Positions 23,110 through 35,345 are shown, numbered from the stretch's first letter. The stretch: DNA of 64,000 nt from Plotosus lineatus (GCA_024760905.1 CM045729.1:81162550-81226549); one strand, 5' to 3'. Notes: a model not told the origin generated them from the letters alone. A program made the numbers and translations.

Positions 23110-23880
23110 GATTGCAGTTCGCACTGATACCTCGCTCGACCCGACCGTGGCTAACTGGAGCACACGCTGCTAATACCCAACTCTGGCTATGACACTGCTG
23201 CTGTATACCAGCCGTGTGTGTGTGTGTGTGTGAGTGTGTGTGTGGGGGGGGGGGGGGGGGTATTTAAGTCTAATGCTCAGTTCAGTTCAGATTTATAAAT
23301 AAATTTTGAGATAGTTTTGTTTTATTTATTAGATTCAGTGTGGATTTTGCTTCTTGTGTGTGAATGCTGTAGGTGTCCATATTTAGGGTGTTCCTGAATA
23401 TCATGTTTTATTTCTATACTGTACATGCTCAGTTTAGATGATGGACAGATTACACACATCCACACTATGTTGACAAGCAGCTCATCACTTTTATTTATTT
23501 ATTGCAGTATATTGTCCCTAATCATGTGTGTCGGTTATTCCTACCCTGGAATGAAGATTGATTAATGAAGAGTAGTGGTTCATTTCCAGGACACGAGACA
23601 ACTTGTTATATAATTATACATGTGGTGTGCGTTTGTAACTCTGTGGTTATCTGTGAGTTCCCTTACGCCGAGTGCAATTTTAACTGAATTCGATTGTCTC
23701 TGGCTGAATAAAATATTCGTTCCCTGTTTGATGTCGTGTGAGATTATGGAGTCTTAAAGATGGACGTCAGCGGCGCCATCCTCCTTCCTTGAATAACGAT
23801 AAACCCTGAAGTGAATTCAGCTGCTGTTTGTGTCGCTCCGATGGTTTTACAGTGTCTGCACACACTCGGGAAGAAGTCGT
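23110..23880. other. Intergenic, possible 3' UTR, nothing else seen
   Basis: Contains a GT/G-run at about 23216-23262 and otherwise unassigned AT-rich sequence. Confidence 0.4.
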
Positions 23881-26800
23881 GCATTCAGATGCCTGAGCCA
23901 CCTTAACTGGCCCCTCAATGCAGAGGAGCAGTGGTTCTACTCCAAGCTCTCCCCGGATGGTAAGCTTCTCACCTTATCTCTAAGGAAGAGCCCCGCCACC
24001 TGACGACAGAAGTTCATTTCAGCCACTTGTATCCACGATCTTTTTCTTTGAGTCACTACCCAAAGCTGGTGACCATAAGTGAGGGTTGGAATATAGATCT
24101 AATGGTAAATTGAGTACTTTGCCTTGCAGCTTAGCTCACTCAACACCACAACGGTCCGGTACAGGCTTCGCTTTACAGCAGATGCTGCATCCATCCATCT
24201 GATGATTTCCCGCTCCATCCTTCCCTCGCTCATGAACAAGACCCCAAGATACTTGAACTCCTGCACTTAGGACAGGATCTCATTCCCAACCCTGAGGGTG
24301 CATTCCACCCTTGTCCGACTGAGAACTATGGCCTCGGACTTGGAAGTGCCGATTTTCATCCCGGTCGCCTCACATTCGACTGCAAATCACTATAATGAGA
24401 GCTGGAGGTCCTGGCTTGATGAAGCCAAAAGGACAACGTCGTCTGCACCTAGAAATTCTGTTCATAAAAATTATGAACAGAATCGGTGAAAAAGGACAGC
24501 CTTGGTGGACTACTACCCTCACCGAAAACGAATTTGACTTGTTTTTCTCAGTACGGACCAAACTCTGATTTCGGTGATACTGCAATTGAGTGTCCCGTAG
24601 CAACGGGTCCTGAACGCCGTTCTCCTAGAGCGCATCCCGCAAGATAGACCAAGGGACACAGTCGAAAGCCTTCTCTAAATCCACAAAACACATGTGGACA
24701 GATTGGGCAAACTCCCATGCCCCCTCCAATATCTTGTGGAGTGTATAGCGTTGGTGAAGTGTGCCGTGGCCAGGATGAAAACGACATTGGTCCTCCTGAA
24801 TCCGAGGTTCAACTATTGGCCGTATCTTCCTCTCCAGTACCCTTGCATAGACTTTTCCGGGTAGGCTGATGAGTGTGATTCTACGATAATTGGAACATCT
24901 CTCCGGTCACCCTTTTTTAAAAGTTTGCCAATCCATAGGTATGGACACAGGTACGTGATGTTCCAGAGACGTGTCAGCCAAGACAGCCCTACAGCATCCA
25001 AAGCCCTGAGATATTCAGGGCGGATCTCATCCACCCCCGGAGCCCGAACACCGAGGAGATTTTTGACTACCTCAGTGACCTAAATTGGCTCCAGTGATCT
25101 GCCAACCCCTGCCCAAACCCCTAGGGTCTTCTTCCTCCACGGAGGGAATGGTGGGATTTGAGGAGGTCCTCAAAGTATTCCTTCCACCTACTGACGACAT
25201 CCCCAGTCAAGGTGAGCAGCTCCCCACTTTCACTATTAAACAGTGTTTGTGGAGAACTGCTTTTTTCTCATGAGGCGTCGGATGGTGGTCCAGAACCTTT
25301 TTGAGGCTAACTGATAATCACCCTCCAGGCTGTCACTGAATTCCTCCCACACCTCAGATTTTGCATCGGTGACAGCTTTGGCTGCAGCACACTTGGCCTG
25401 CCGGTACCTGTCTGCTGCCTCGGGAGTCCCACAAGCCAATAACACCCGATAGGCCTCCTTTTTCAGTTAGATGGCCTCCTTCACCACAGGTATCCACCAC
25501 CGGGTTCGGGGGTTACCGCCACAACAAGCACTGCAAACCTTCCGGCTTGCCTCCTCAGCAATGGAGGCACGAAATATGGCCCATTTCGATTCCATGTCAC
25601 TCGCCTCCTTCGGGATATGCTTGTAGTTCTGCCGAAGGTGGGAGTAAAAGGGCTCTCTGACAGCAGACTCCGCCAAATGTTCCCAGCAGACCCAAATTAC
25701 TCGTTTAGGCCTGCCAGGTCTGGAGGGCGGCCTCCCCCGCCATTGAAGCCAGCTCACCACCAGGTGGTTATCGGTTCACAGCTCAGCTTCCTCTTCACTG
25801 AGTGTCCAGAACATGTGGCTGCAAGTCTGGTGACACGACTACAAAGTCGATTATCGAACTGCTACCTAGGGTGTCTTGGTGCTAAGTCCACTTTTGGACA
25901 CCCTTATGTTCAAACATGGTGTTTGTGATAGACAAGCTGTGACAAGCACGGAAGTTCAACAACGAAACACCATTCGGGTTCAGACTGAAGAGGCCGTACC
26001 TACCAATCACACCCTTCCAGGTCACACTATCATTGCCCACATGGCATTGAAATCTCCCAGGACAATGAGTGAGTCTCCCAGAGGAGCATTCTCCAACACC
26101 CCCCCTAAAGACTCCAAGAAGGGTGGGTACTCTGAACTGTCATTTGGTGCATAAGAACAAATAACAGTCAGGATCGGTCCTTCTACCTGAAAGCGGAGGG
26201 AAGCTACCCTTTCATCAACCAGGGAGAACCCAAACTTGTGGGCACCGAGAATGGGAACAACAAGGATGCCCACATTGACTCACCGCCTCTCCCCATGAGC
26301 GGCTCCAGAGTGGAATTAGGTCCAGCCTCTCTTGAGATTGGTGGTTCCAGGGCCCAAGCTATGTTTTAAGGTGATTCTGTTTATATCTTGTCAGTTTCTC
26401 TCCACCTCACGTACCAGCTCAGGTCACTCTTCACCAGAGAGGTGACATTCCATGTCCCAAGAGTCAGAGTCAGTAGCTGAGGATTGGTCCGACAGAACCC
26501 ATGCCTTCGGCTGCCACATTGCATTCGACCCCTATAGCCCCTCTCATAGGTGGTGCGTCTATGAGAGGGTGGACTCATGTTTCCTTTTCAGGTTGGGCCC
26601 AGCTGGGCTCCATGGGCAGAAACCCAACCATCAGATACTCACCTTTGACCCCCGCTCCCAGGCTTGGCTTCAGAGGGGTACCTCGGTGGCCTGTGTCCGG
26701 GAAAGGGAAACTGTTTTTGTTTTCTGTTTATTCATCATCGAGGTCTTTTGAACCTTCTTCTTCTGGACCTTCACCTCAGACTTGTTTGCCTTGGACGACC

Positions 26801-26925
26801 CTACCCAGGGGCATCATGCCCCTCGATAACATAACTCTTAGGATCATTAGGACACGCAAACCCCTCCACCATGATAAGGTGGTGATTGAAGTAGGGAAGT
26901 GAATGAATAATACGTCCTCATATTG
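23881..26925 (-). mobile_element. Rex3-type LINE (RTE clade), copy R1, defective
   Basis: Read on the - strand, a 5' leader (about 26925-26580) precedes endonuclease pieces (LTLGTWNVTSLV near 26460, [17 protein letters not shown] and VLGDFNA near 26100). These are followed by linker, RT (DEIRPEYLRALDAVGLSWLT near 25000; FSPILFIIFMNRISR near 24480) and the C-terminal region to about 23881. The string 'cggtgaaaaaggacagcctt' at 24484 matches, with two or three changes, the conserved site used in fish Rex3 PCR surveys as I remember it. Frames are broken many times. A deletion next to 24450 removes about 70 bp upstream of the catalytic ADDVV. The extreme 3' end is absent although 5' sequence is present, the reverse of normal LINE truncation. 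Confidence 0.82.
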
Positions 26926-26944
26926 CTAACTTTCCTTTAGGGTA

Positions 26945-27240
26945 ATGGTGGCCTGGTGGTTAAGGTGCTGGATCACTGATCCCAAGGTTAGCGGTTCAAG
27001 CCCCATTCCATGTGTTGTCACTGTCCCCTATTACAGCTGACGTGGTTATCAAAGGCTGGCCATGTCTCTCACTGTCTATGGTGTGAAGGATGTAAAAGAA
27101 CCATTTCTGACTTTCCACAAGAGTGAGCTACATAGCCGTCAGCGGGATTCTGCCCTTCGATTGCCTGGAGAGCTGTCCAGGGTCTACTCTGCCCTCACTC
27201 GCAGTCGGAATGGGATGGGCGCCACAGGAATTTCCATCTA
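26945..27240 (+). mobile_element. SINE family X, + strand
   Basis: The head reads TGGTGGCCTGGTGGTTAAGG (A box) with GGTTCAAGCCCC (B box) 45 bp later. The body 'gttatcaaaggctggccatg' and 'actgtctatggtgtgaagga' and part of the common tail follow. It is decayed but close to full length, placed right after the Rex3 5' end. Confidence 0.7.
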
Positions 27241-27564
27241 TCTTCATCATTGCTTACTGCGGTTCCATGTAATCCTCCTCTGCTCCCTAGCTTCAACTTA
27301 TGTTAACCAAACTCTTATAGAATCTGATGCACATCATGCTGCTCCTACTGTTTTTTGATTGTTTGTTTGTTTGTTTTTGTTTGTTTTGTGGTGGTGGTGG
27401 TGGTGGCAGCGGTGGGGTTCAATTAATTTAATATTAAGGTTTTTCCATGACTGGAAATAATCAGTGCAGGCAACACAATCCTTTCCTGGACTGGTTTTGG
27501 TCATTCAAAATATTGTTGATGTTCCCAAGTCTGCCACTCAAGGTGTCCATTTCCTTAAATGTCT
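27241..27564. other. Intergenic, nothing recognised
   Basis: Contains a GTTT/GGT simple-sequence stretch at about 27359-27413. Confidence 0.45.
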
Positions 27565-27932
27565 GTCTGTCTTCCTTTCGGCTTTATATCCCTTTTACTC
27601 GGGAGTCACCACAGCGAATCATCTGATTCGCACGTTTGATTTGGCAGAGGTTTTTTTTTTACGTCGGATGCCCTTCCTGTCACAACCCTTTTTTAGCAAG
27701 GGACAGAAACACGCTGACGACTTTGCAGCCTACTCTTTACGAAAGTCAGCAATGGTTCTTTTACATGCCTCTCACCATAGACAGTGCGAGACATTGCCCG
27801 CCTTTGATAACCCAGTTAGCTGCACTGGGGGGGGACAGTGTCAACCTTATGGAGAGTGGGACTCGAACCCCCAACCTTTGGATCAGTGATCCAGCACCCT
27901 ATACCACTAGACCACCACTGCTCCGTGCATTT
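27565..27932 (-). mobile_element. SINE family X with RTE-derived tail
   Basis: The - strand reads from the head ('gtggtggtctagtggtatag', B box GGTTCGAGTCC) through the X body to a tail containing 'gttgtgacaggaagggcatc' and 'cgacgtaaa'. It then has 'gattcgctgtggtgactccc'. The first tail block matches the 5' leader of the RTE element (18750-18790) and the second matches the RTE 3' end (15775-15795). So this subfamily has a tail assembled from RTE termini. Confidence 0.75.
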
Positions 27933-28097
27933 CCTTAAATATTAATCGAATTTAGAGTAATTTTTCTTCACTGGTTTACAATCTGTTTGATCAGTTGTTC
28001 CTATAGTCAAGGAATGTCCAATCTTATCTGCAAAGGGCCATTGTGGGTGCAGGAGTTCACTTCAATCTGAGCAGGATCCACAATTTCCATGTGTTTC

Positions 28098-28201
28098 AAT
28101 CACTCATTCATTTTCTGAACTGCTTTATCATAATAAGGGTCACAGGGAGGATGATGCCAATCTCAGCCAACAGGCGAGGGCAGAATACACCCTGGACAGC
28201 T
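28098..28201 (-). mobile_element. SINE tail fragment
   Basis: This is the common SINE tail in reverse ('cattcattttctgaactgc', 'ctggacagctcgccaggcca') and it abuts the 3' end of RTE copy 3. The head and body are missing. Confidence 0.6.
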
Positions 28202-28202
28202 C

Positions 28203-29360
28203 GCCAGGCCATCGCAGCCAGTCTTTTCCTTTCGGCTGCTCCCTTCGGGGGTCGCCACAGTGAATCATCTGTCTCCATCTCACCCTGTCCTCTGCATCTT
28301 CTATTCTTACACCAACTACCTTCATGTCTTCCTTCACCACATCCATAAATCTCTTTGGTCTTCCTCTAGGCCTTTTGCCTGGCAGGTCCAAACTCAGCAT
28401 CCTACTACTAATATATTCACTATCTCTCATCTGTACATGTCCAAAACATCTCGATCCTAGCCTCTTTGAATTTGTCTCCAAAACCGCTTACATGTGTTGT
28501 CCTGATGTACTAGTGCTTATTCCTGATCCTATCCATCCTCATTACTCCCAAACGAACCTCAACATTTTCATCTCAGCTACCTCCAGCTCTGCCTCCTGTC
28601 TTTTCCTCAGCACCACTGTTTCTAAACCATACAACATCACTGGCCTAATCACCATCTTGTACAACTTGTACACTTCTTCACCTCTTTTCCAAACTCTCCA
28701 TTGCTTTGGATTGTTGAGCCTAAGTACATAAAATCCTCCACCTTTTTTATCGCTGTTCCCTGTAACCTCACCGTTTCACTTGGGTCCTTCTCGTTCACAC
28801 ACATGGACTGTATTCTGTTTTACTGAGGATAACCTTCATTCCTCTCATTTCCAGGGCATACCTCCACCTCTCTAGATTTTCCTCCACTTGTTCTCTGGTC
28901 TCACTATAGATCACAATGTCATCTGCAAACATCATAGTCCATGGGGAATCTTGTCTAACCTCATCTGCCAGCCTACCATCACCATAGCAAACAAGAAGGG
29001 GCTCAGAGCTGACCCTTGATGCAGTCCCACCTCCACCTTGAACTCTTCTGTCAAGCTGACAGCACACCTCATCACTGTCTTACATCTCTCATACATGTCC
29101 TGCACCACTCTAACATACTTCTCTGCCACTCCAGTCTTCCTCATGCAATACCACAGTTCCTCTCTTGGCACCCCGTCATATGCTTTCTCCAGATCCACAA
29201 AGGCACAATGCAGCTCCTTTTGGCCTTCCCTGTGCTTCTCTATTAACATCCTCAGAGTAAACACTGCATCTTTCTTGGCATGAAACCAAACTGTTGTTCA
29301 CAAATGCTGACCTCTGCCCTTAGTCTAGCTTCCACTAATCTTTCCCACATCATCAACTTT
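28203..29360 (-). mobile_element. RTE-clade LINE, 5'-truncated (copy 3)
   Basis: The 3' end is 'gacccccgaagggagcagcc' at 28225-28245 and the element is truncated near 29360. It keeps RT motifs [19 protein letters not shown] and FADDIVIY and part of the C-terminal domain. A deletion at about 28665 (duplicated 'gtacacttgt' words) removes roughly 100 bp. Frames are broken at 29264-28932, 29067-28795 and 28481-28140. Confidence 0.88.
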
Positions 29361-29606
29361 AGCCGGTTCAATTAGTGATCTCAAAAAAAAAACTATTAGA
29401 TTGCAGTTTAGTGTTTCAATTTTGAAACCAGCTGGCAGCCATCTTGGTGAGACCACTTTACTGTTGAAAGTTATACGCAAAGAGCATGAGAAGATGGGGC
29501 AAAAATGGAAATGATATGCAAGATGTGTGTTTAATTTAAATATATCTATTTTTTTCTTAAGTTGACTTATTTATTGTTAATAGTTACAACTGTCAGTGAA
29601 ATGAGC

Positions 29607-29952
29607 AGTGGTGGCCCAGTGGTAAGGTGCTGGATTACTGATCCTTAGGATGGGGGCTCATGCCCCATTATGACCGGGTTGTTGCTGCTGTTGCGCACAG
29701 TGCAGCTAACTGGGTTATCAAAGGCCGGCCATATCTCTCAATGTCTGTGGTGAGGGGTTCATGTAAAAGAACCATTGCTGAATTTTGACAAATGTAGCTG
29801 CATAGCCGTCAGCATGTTTTTGCCCTGCGATCGCCTGGCGAGCCGTCCAGGGTGTATTCTGCCCTCACCCAGAGTCGACCAAGATGAGCGCAGCCTCCCC
29901 ACGACCTTAATTAGGATTAAGCGGTTCAGAAAATGAATGAATGAATGAATGA
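29607..29952 (+). mobile_element. SINE family X, complete, AATG tail
   Basis: The head is CAGTGGTGGCCCAGTGGTAA, followed by the X body and the tail ending 'gcggttcagaaaatgaatga' plus (ATGA)n repeats. Of all the copies it has the best-preserved 3' tail. Confidence 0.75.
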
Positions 29953-30359
29953 AATATCAGAATACTTTAAATACATATAACTGTACTAATAATTTCACTG
30001 ATATTTCATTCATTCATGTGGTCTCACCAAGGTGGTTGCCACTCAGCTTCAAAATTGAAAGAATAATGTGCAATCTAGGTTTTTCTTTTTCTTTTTTCCA
30101 GATAATTGATTGGAACAGGTGAAAGGCTACTGTTTAATTAAATTGAAAACCTGTGCCCTCACCGGCCGTTTGTGGACAAGATTGAACACTTCTGCTGTAG
30201 TCTGTTCAATGATGACATGAGCGAGTGCTAAATGCATGAACATGCTTCACACTCCAGGTTACCTGTTCCAGAAATTTTATCATTAGTTAAGGTAAGTGGA
30301 ATTTTAGCTAATTCAAACTCCTGCTATATTACACACAAATTACCTTTATTGTTAAAATC
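29953..30359. other. Intergenic, nothing recognised
   Basis: The words 'gtctcaccaaggtggttgcc' (about 30020) and 'gccatcttggtgagaccact' (about 29432) are inverted relatives flanking the SINE. This suggests a short inverted-repeat element split by the SINE. Confidence 0.4.
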
Positions 30360-30546
30360 CTGGTTGTTAGCACCACCTTCTCACCACAAGAAGCTCCTGG
30401 GTTCAAGTCCCAGGCTCGGCGAGGGTGTTTCTGTGTGGAGTTGGCATTTGCTTACAATTCTTGCATGGCTTTCCTCTGGGTTATCCAGTTTCCTCCCATA
30501 GTCCAAAGACATGCACTTTGGGATAACAGGCTATTCCAGATTGCAC

Positions 30547-30607
<61 letters not shown>

Positions 30608-30690
30608 CGAGAAAGAGAGAGCTGTTTTCAAGGATAGGCTCCAGCCTCCCTGTGACCCTAATAAGATTCAGGCGTTCAACGAATGAGTCA
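30360..30690 (+). mobile_element. SINE family Y, with internal GT repeat
   Basis: The partial head GTTAGCACCACCTTCTCACC and B-box GGTTCAAGTCCC are followed by 'gtgtggagttggcatttgct', 'tcctcccatagtccaaagac', a (GT)n tract at 30549-30600, and the 'ccctgtgaccctaataagat' tail. Family Y is another tRNA-headed repeat sharing its tail with family X. Confidence 0.65.
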
Positions 30691-31424
30691 GTGAGTGAAA
30701 ACCTTTTTCGAAAACCTTTTTAAAACAGCAGGAATGTGTGGAGTGTTATGTTTGGACACAGGTGCAAGTTATTCAGAAGCTGAGTTATGGGATAGTGCAG
30801 TGTGGTACCGTCACACACTACAAATTTAGTAGATCATCCAAGTACTACTCGACAATTATTAGGAACCAACTGAGCATCTAGATACGCTATATTTTGCATT
30901 TTGTGTACTAATAGGATGGAAATTTAAGTAATCTGATGCAACAATGTTTTTACTCTTGACAGTTGACAAAAACAAGTCAAAATCTGTCTGTCAATCGTAT
31001 TTTTAAACAAATCCCCGTTTTCTTCGGATTTAAGATCAAGCTGGTTGCTGTAGCACTAAAAGACCAGTGGAGGAATCTCAAAACACCTGTTTTGATTTCA
31101 GTGTTTGAATTCAACCAGATGCTCCAAGTGGAACAGGTAGAAAATCTCAGAATCTCTCCAGAAAACTGACCACTTGCCATTCTACCAAGGTCGAAGGTGC
31201 AAGCAACAAAACCCACCCACCCTCTTCGAAGAACATTGCACATCATACTGCAATACTACACTTCACATCATATCATGTTTTGTACCTTCTGTCGAATCCG
31301 GCTCTCAGCGAGACTATTCTTGGTTCTTTTGGCAGATTTTACAGGTTAAGTTGCTAAGTCCTTTCTCTAACTCTCCACAACACATGGAATTCTTATGCAG
31401 TCTCACATCCAAGTACTAACCAGA
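30691..31424. other. Intergenic, unassigned
   Basis: Open frames at 30963-31169 (+) and 31246-30977 (-) overlap each other and show no family resemblance, so I do not call a gene. Confidence 0.35.
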
Positions 31425-31995
31425 AGAAGTGGCGAGCCATCAGGGCCAGTAAAATCTTCTCTGCTGGTTTAAACACTAAACACACAAGCACTGATCTATA
31501 TTTACATCTAAAATTCTAGTATTTGTTCCATTAAATTGTATTAATTTATCCCCAACAGTGTACTCTCTTATATAGCGTCTTTTGAGTGCACGGCTTCCAG
31601 TATGTGTATCTGAATCAGATTTCGGCTTCTATATGCTGCCAGGTCAATCGAATCTGCTTCAAAATCAGCAGTGCAGGCCGATATCATTTAAACTATTTTA
31701 GTGATGGGGCTGATTCTTTAACCAATCAAATTTCAGGTTCACCTCACAGGGCCTGCTAGCCTACAATAACATCAGCATTTTGCCATCCTCTGATTGGTTG
31801 GTCTAGGTGAACTAGGTGAATAGTCTGTAGTAATCTGCACATGATATATTTAAATTGGGTTTTTTTACACCCAAAATGGCTGACAGAGAAGGAAAAATTA
31901 GCTTGGTGTCAGACTTGATTCTTAAAAATCCCTTTTCAATGCGGATTTTTCCAGAAAAGCTGTACATCGTAAGGAGAGGTCGACGAAGTGGATGA
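31425..31995 (+). mobile_element. hAT-type (ZMYM1-like) transposon 5' fragment
   Basis: A short + strand frame from ATG at 31876 to TGA at 31993 encodes 39 residues. Residues 8-35 follow the pattern I recall for the N-terminus of fish ZMYM1-like hAT transposases, with a NPFSMRIFPEKLYIVRRGR core. The preceding about 450 bp, starting near GTGGCGAGCCATCAGGGCC, would be its 5' non-coding end. A possible donor GTTTGT follows the frame. No further transposase sequence was seen. Assignment is by pattern memory only. Confidence 0.35.
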
Positions 31996-32819
31996 AAGGT
32001 TTGTTTTTATTATTACTATTATTATTATTGGTTAAGTGCCAACTTACACTGGTGAAAGCTGGTAAAAGTGATGTAATGCTCATTTACCAGCAGAAATGTG
32101 TGAGATGCTTTTCTCTCTCTCCCTCTCTCACTCTCTCTGTCTCTGTAGTGCTATGCATAGTTATATTGTGTTTTTGTATATTGATGTTTTGTATAATTGC
32201 GATGTGGTAGTGATGGCATTGAGAGGATTGAATAGGCTAAATCCCACTGAAGGCCCAGGGACCAAATGCACCACCCATTGCTGATTAGAACGGAACAGAT
32301 GGGTGAATGGACACTCACGCCATGTTAAAGAATCCTTTCAAAGGTCCTGGGTCCAGAATTTGACTCGGTTGGGGACTAATTTGGGCTGTGATGCACCCCT
32401 CCAAAAGTAACAACTAGTTAAAATATGTTCATAAATTTGAATGTAAAGTTGCAAAGAAACAAATAGAAACAAACCAAGGCAAGCAAAAATTGACCCTCAG
32501 AAAGGGGAGGTATAACGATGTGCTGTTGCTTGATGTTTGGTTCACTCAGGAAAAATGGAGTTAGCTGGGGGTGTGTGGGGGGACGGGCATTTGGTTTGGG
32601 TTGTTGTATACAGCGGATGATTTCCACTCCAGAGAGACAGTTTCCGTGATTTTTCGTTTAACTTAGGCAGGAACTGACAATGAGCTCATGACCTGGACCA
32701 GAGAAGTAAAGAAAACCCAAACCCTGATGAGATGTGCTGGTGTAAACCAGCTGGTGTAAGCCAAACTGTTGTTCTGCTGATGTGTAAACAGAAGATCATT
32801 GGCACCGTGATTTAATTCC
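31996..32819. other. Intergenic, unassigned
   Basis: ATT repeat at about 32009-32030 and CT-rich tract at 32110-32148. No gene was recognised. Confidence 0.4.
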
Positions 32820-33240
32820 TCCAGTACTTAATAGCAACAATGGATAACATCCAGGACCTTCCTTTCCCATGGTAGTAGTTAAGTAGGTTTCTGTGTATAA
32901 AGTGACCTTTTGGCTGCGATTCCTTCTGCAGGTCTTCTTTGATTTGTCTCTGTCAGCTATGCACATCTGGATTCTGATTGGTGTTGCTCATTCTTTTTGG
33001 ATAACTTGCTAAAGATCTGTCAGGTTGGATGGAGATCAATGGAAAACTTTCAAGTGTTGAAGCAGATTGATGTCCTTCAAGGATTATAAAGCATTTTTTC
33101 TTCATCCATCTTACCCTGAATGATGTGCAGTTCCTTCTAATGGGGGGTGGGGGGGTGGGGGGCAACATCATGCTACCACTATTGTGCTTCAGAATAGAGA
33201 TGGTTTCCTCAGAGCGATGGATTTCAGACAAATATTAAAA
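32820..33240 (-). mobile_element. Decayed Tc1-like transposase remnant
   Basis: The reverse complement of 33160-33200 encodes a decayed version of the Tc1 signature K(H)GGGSIML, interrupted by a G-run, with matching flanking word order upstream. It is heavily mutated and has no ends. Confidence 0.4.
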
Positions 33241-33324
33241 ATGTTTTTCTTAGAACAGAAAAGAATGGTGGACTTCAATGTTTTGTTTTTTATGTTTTTT
33301 TATGCATGTCTATTCAGTGGTGGG

Positions 33325-34864
33325 TCTTGTATTGACTGATGACAGAAGTGTGCTGGGAAGATGGAAAGAGTACTTTGAAGAGCTGATGAATGAGGAAAAT
33401 GAGAGAGAAAAAAGAGTAGAAGGCATGACCATTGAGGAGCAGGAAGTAGCAAAGATTATTAAGGGAGAAGTGAGGAGGGCATTGAAGAGGATGAAGAGTG
33501 GAAAGGCAGTTGGCCCTGATGACATACCAGTTGAGGTATGGAAGTGTCTAGGGGAGTTAGCAGTAGATTTTCTGACAAGAATATTCAACAAGGTCTTAGA
33601 AAGTGAGCAGATGCCAGAGGAATGGAGAAGTGTGCTTGTGCCCATTTTTAAGAACAAGGGAGATGTACAGAGTTGTGGCAACTACAGAGGGATAAAGTTG
33701 ATGAGCCATACGATGAAGCTATGGGAAAGAATAGTGTAAGCTAGACTAAGGGCAGAGGTCAGCATTTGTGAACAACAGTTTGGTTTCATGCCAAGAAAGA
33801 GCACCACAGATGCAGTGTTTGCTTTGAGGATGTTAATAGAGAAGTACAGAACTGTGGTATTGTATGAGGAAGTCTGGAGTGACAGAGAAGTATGTTAGAG
33901 TGGTGCAGGACATGTATGAGAGATGTAAGACAGTGGTGAGGTGTGCTGTCGGTGTGACAGAAGAATTCAAGGTGGAGTTGGACTGCATCAAGGGTCAGCT
34001 CTCAGCCCCTTCTTGTTTGCTATGGTGATGGACAGGCCGACAGACGAGGTTAGACAAGAATCTCCATGGACTATGATGTTTGCAGATGACATCGTGATCT
34101 GTAGTGAGAGCAGAGAACAAGTGGAGGAAAATCTAGAGAGGTGGAGCTGTGCCCTGGAAAGGAGGGGAATGAAGGTTAGTCTCAGTAAGACAGAATACAT
34201 GTGTGTGAACGACAAGGACCCAAGAGGAACGGTGAGGTTACAGGGAGAAGAGATAAAGAAGGTGGAGGATTTTAAGTACTTAGGCTCAACAATCCAGAGC
34301 AATAGAGAGTGTGGAAAAGAGGTGAAGAAGCATGTGCAGGCAGGTTGTAATGGATGGAGAAAAGTGTCCGGTGTGATGTGTGATAGGAGGGTATCGGCAA
34401 GAATGAAAGGAAAAGTGTACAAGACGGTGATGAGGCCAGCGATGTTGTATGGTTTAGAGACAGTGGCCCTGGGCAAAAGACAGGAGTCAGAGTTGGAGGT
34501 AGCAGAGGTGAAAATATTGAGGTTCTCTTTGGGAGTAACGAGGATGGATAGGATCAGAAATGAGTACATCAGAGGGACATCACATGTTAGAGGTTTTGGA
34601 GACAAAGTCAGAGAGGCTAGATTGAGATGGTTTGGACATGTACAGAGGAGGGATAGTGAGTATATTGGTCGTAGGATGCTGAGGTTGGAACTACCAGGCA
34701 GAAGGCCCAGAGGAAGACCAAAGAGAAGATTTATGGATGTGGTGAAGGCGGACATGAAGGTCGTTGGAGTAAGAGTAGAAGATGCATAGGATAGGGAGAG
34801 ATGGAGGCAGATCATTTGCTGTGGCGACCCCTGAAGGGAACAGCCGAAAGTAAAAGAAGAAGAT
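33325..34864 (+). mobile_element. RTE-clade LINE, 5'-truncated (copy 4)
   Basis: It starts in the linker (LTDDRSVLGRWKEYFEELMN) and runs to the 3' end 'gcgacccctgaagggaacag', ending in (AAG). The frame 33278-33739 covers the RT N-terminal part and 33941-34789 covers the RT palm to C-terminus (FADDIVIC intact, WFGHVQRR, LPGRRPRGRP). A deletion at about 33850 removes the segment encoding FVDLEKAYD, including the catalytic Asp of RT motif A. An in-frame TAA interrupts at 33737. Confidence 0.9.
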
Positions 34865-34865
34865 T

Positions 34866-35154
34866 CAGGGATGGGTCTAAGTGCTAAGCACCCCTTGAAC
34901 GAATAAGCTCACAGACGCCTGTGGTTGACTGGCGGTCTCCTTGAGTGACAGTGAATGAGTGCGTGCCATTCCTCCATTCCGTGAGAGCTCATTGAGCTCC
35001 CAAAGACTGTTGATCACGGATGGCTGTGGCATTAACCCGGATTCAAACTTGAAAACTCTGGGGTACTCGTCACGCGCCTTGTCAATGCACCACTCAGGAG
35101 CCAGTTCAAGCATTTTTCATTAGCTGTTGAAAGTGTGGATAATTTGAATAAGCA
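34866..35154. other. Intergenic, nothing recognised
   Basis: Looks like part of another dispersed repeat ('gctaagcaccccttgaacg'), but I cannot classify it. Confidence 0.35.
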
Positions 35155-35345
35155 CAGGGCTATGGTGGTGTAGAGGTCAGTGCGTCCACCTAATAGCAAG
35201 AAGGGCTCAGCGACGGTGTCTCTGTCTGAAGTGCTCCCTCTGCTTGCATGGGTTTCCTCTTACAGTCCAAAGACATTCACATTCAGCTGACTGGTTCTAA
35301 ATTGCCCGTGTGTGTGTGTGTGTGTGTATGTGTATGTTGGCCCTG
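35155..35345 (+). mobile_element. SINE family Y fragment
   Basis: The decayed head 'tatggtggtgtagaggtcag' is followed by the Y body ('gggtttcctcttacagtcca', 'aagacattcacattcagctg') and a GT repeat at 35309-35335. The B box is lost. Confidence 0.55.

Noticed and set aside
30963..31246. Overlapping frames on both strands that could be a small gene
   Set aside because: No recognisable family, splice pairing or codon signal, and overlapping frames on opposite strands are expected by chance at this length.
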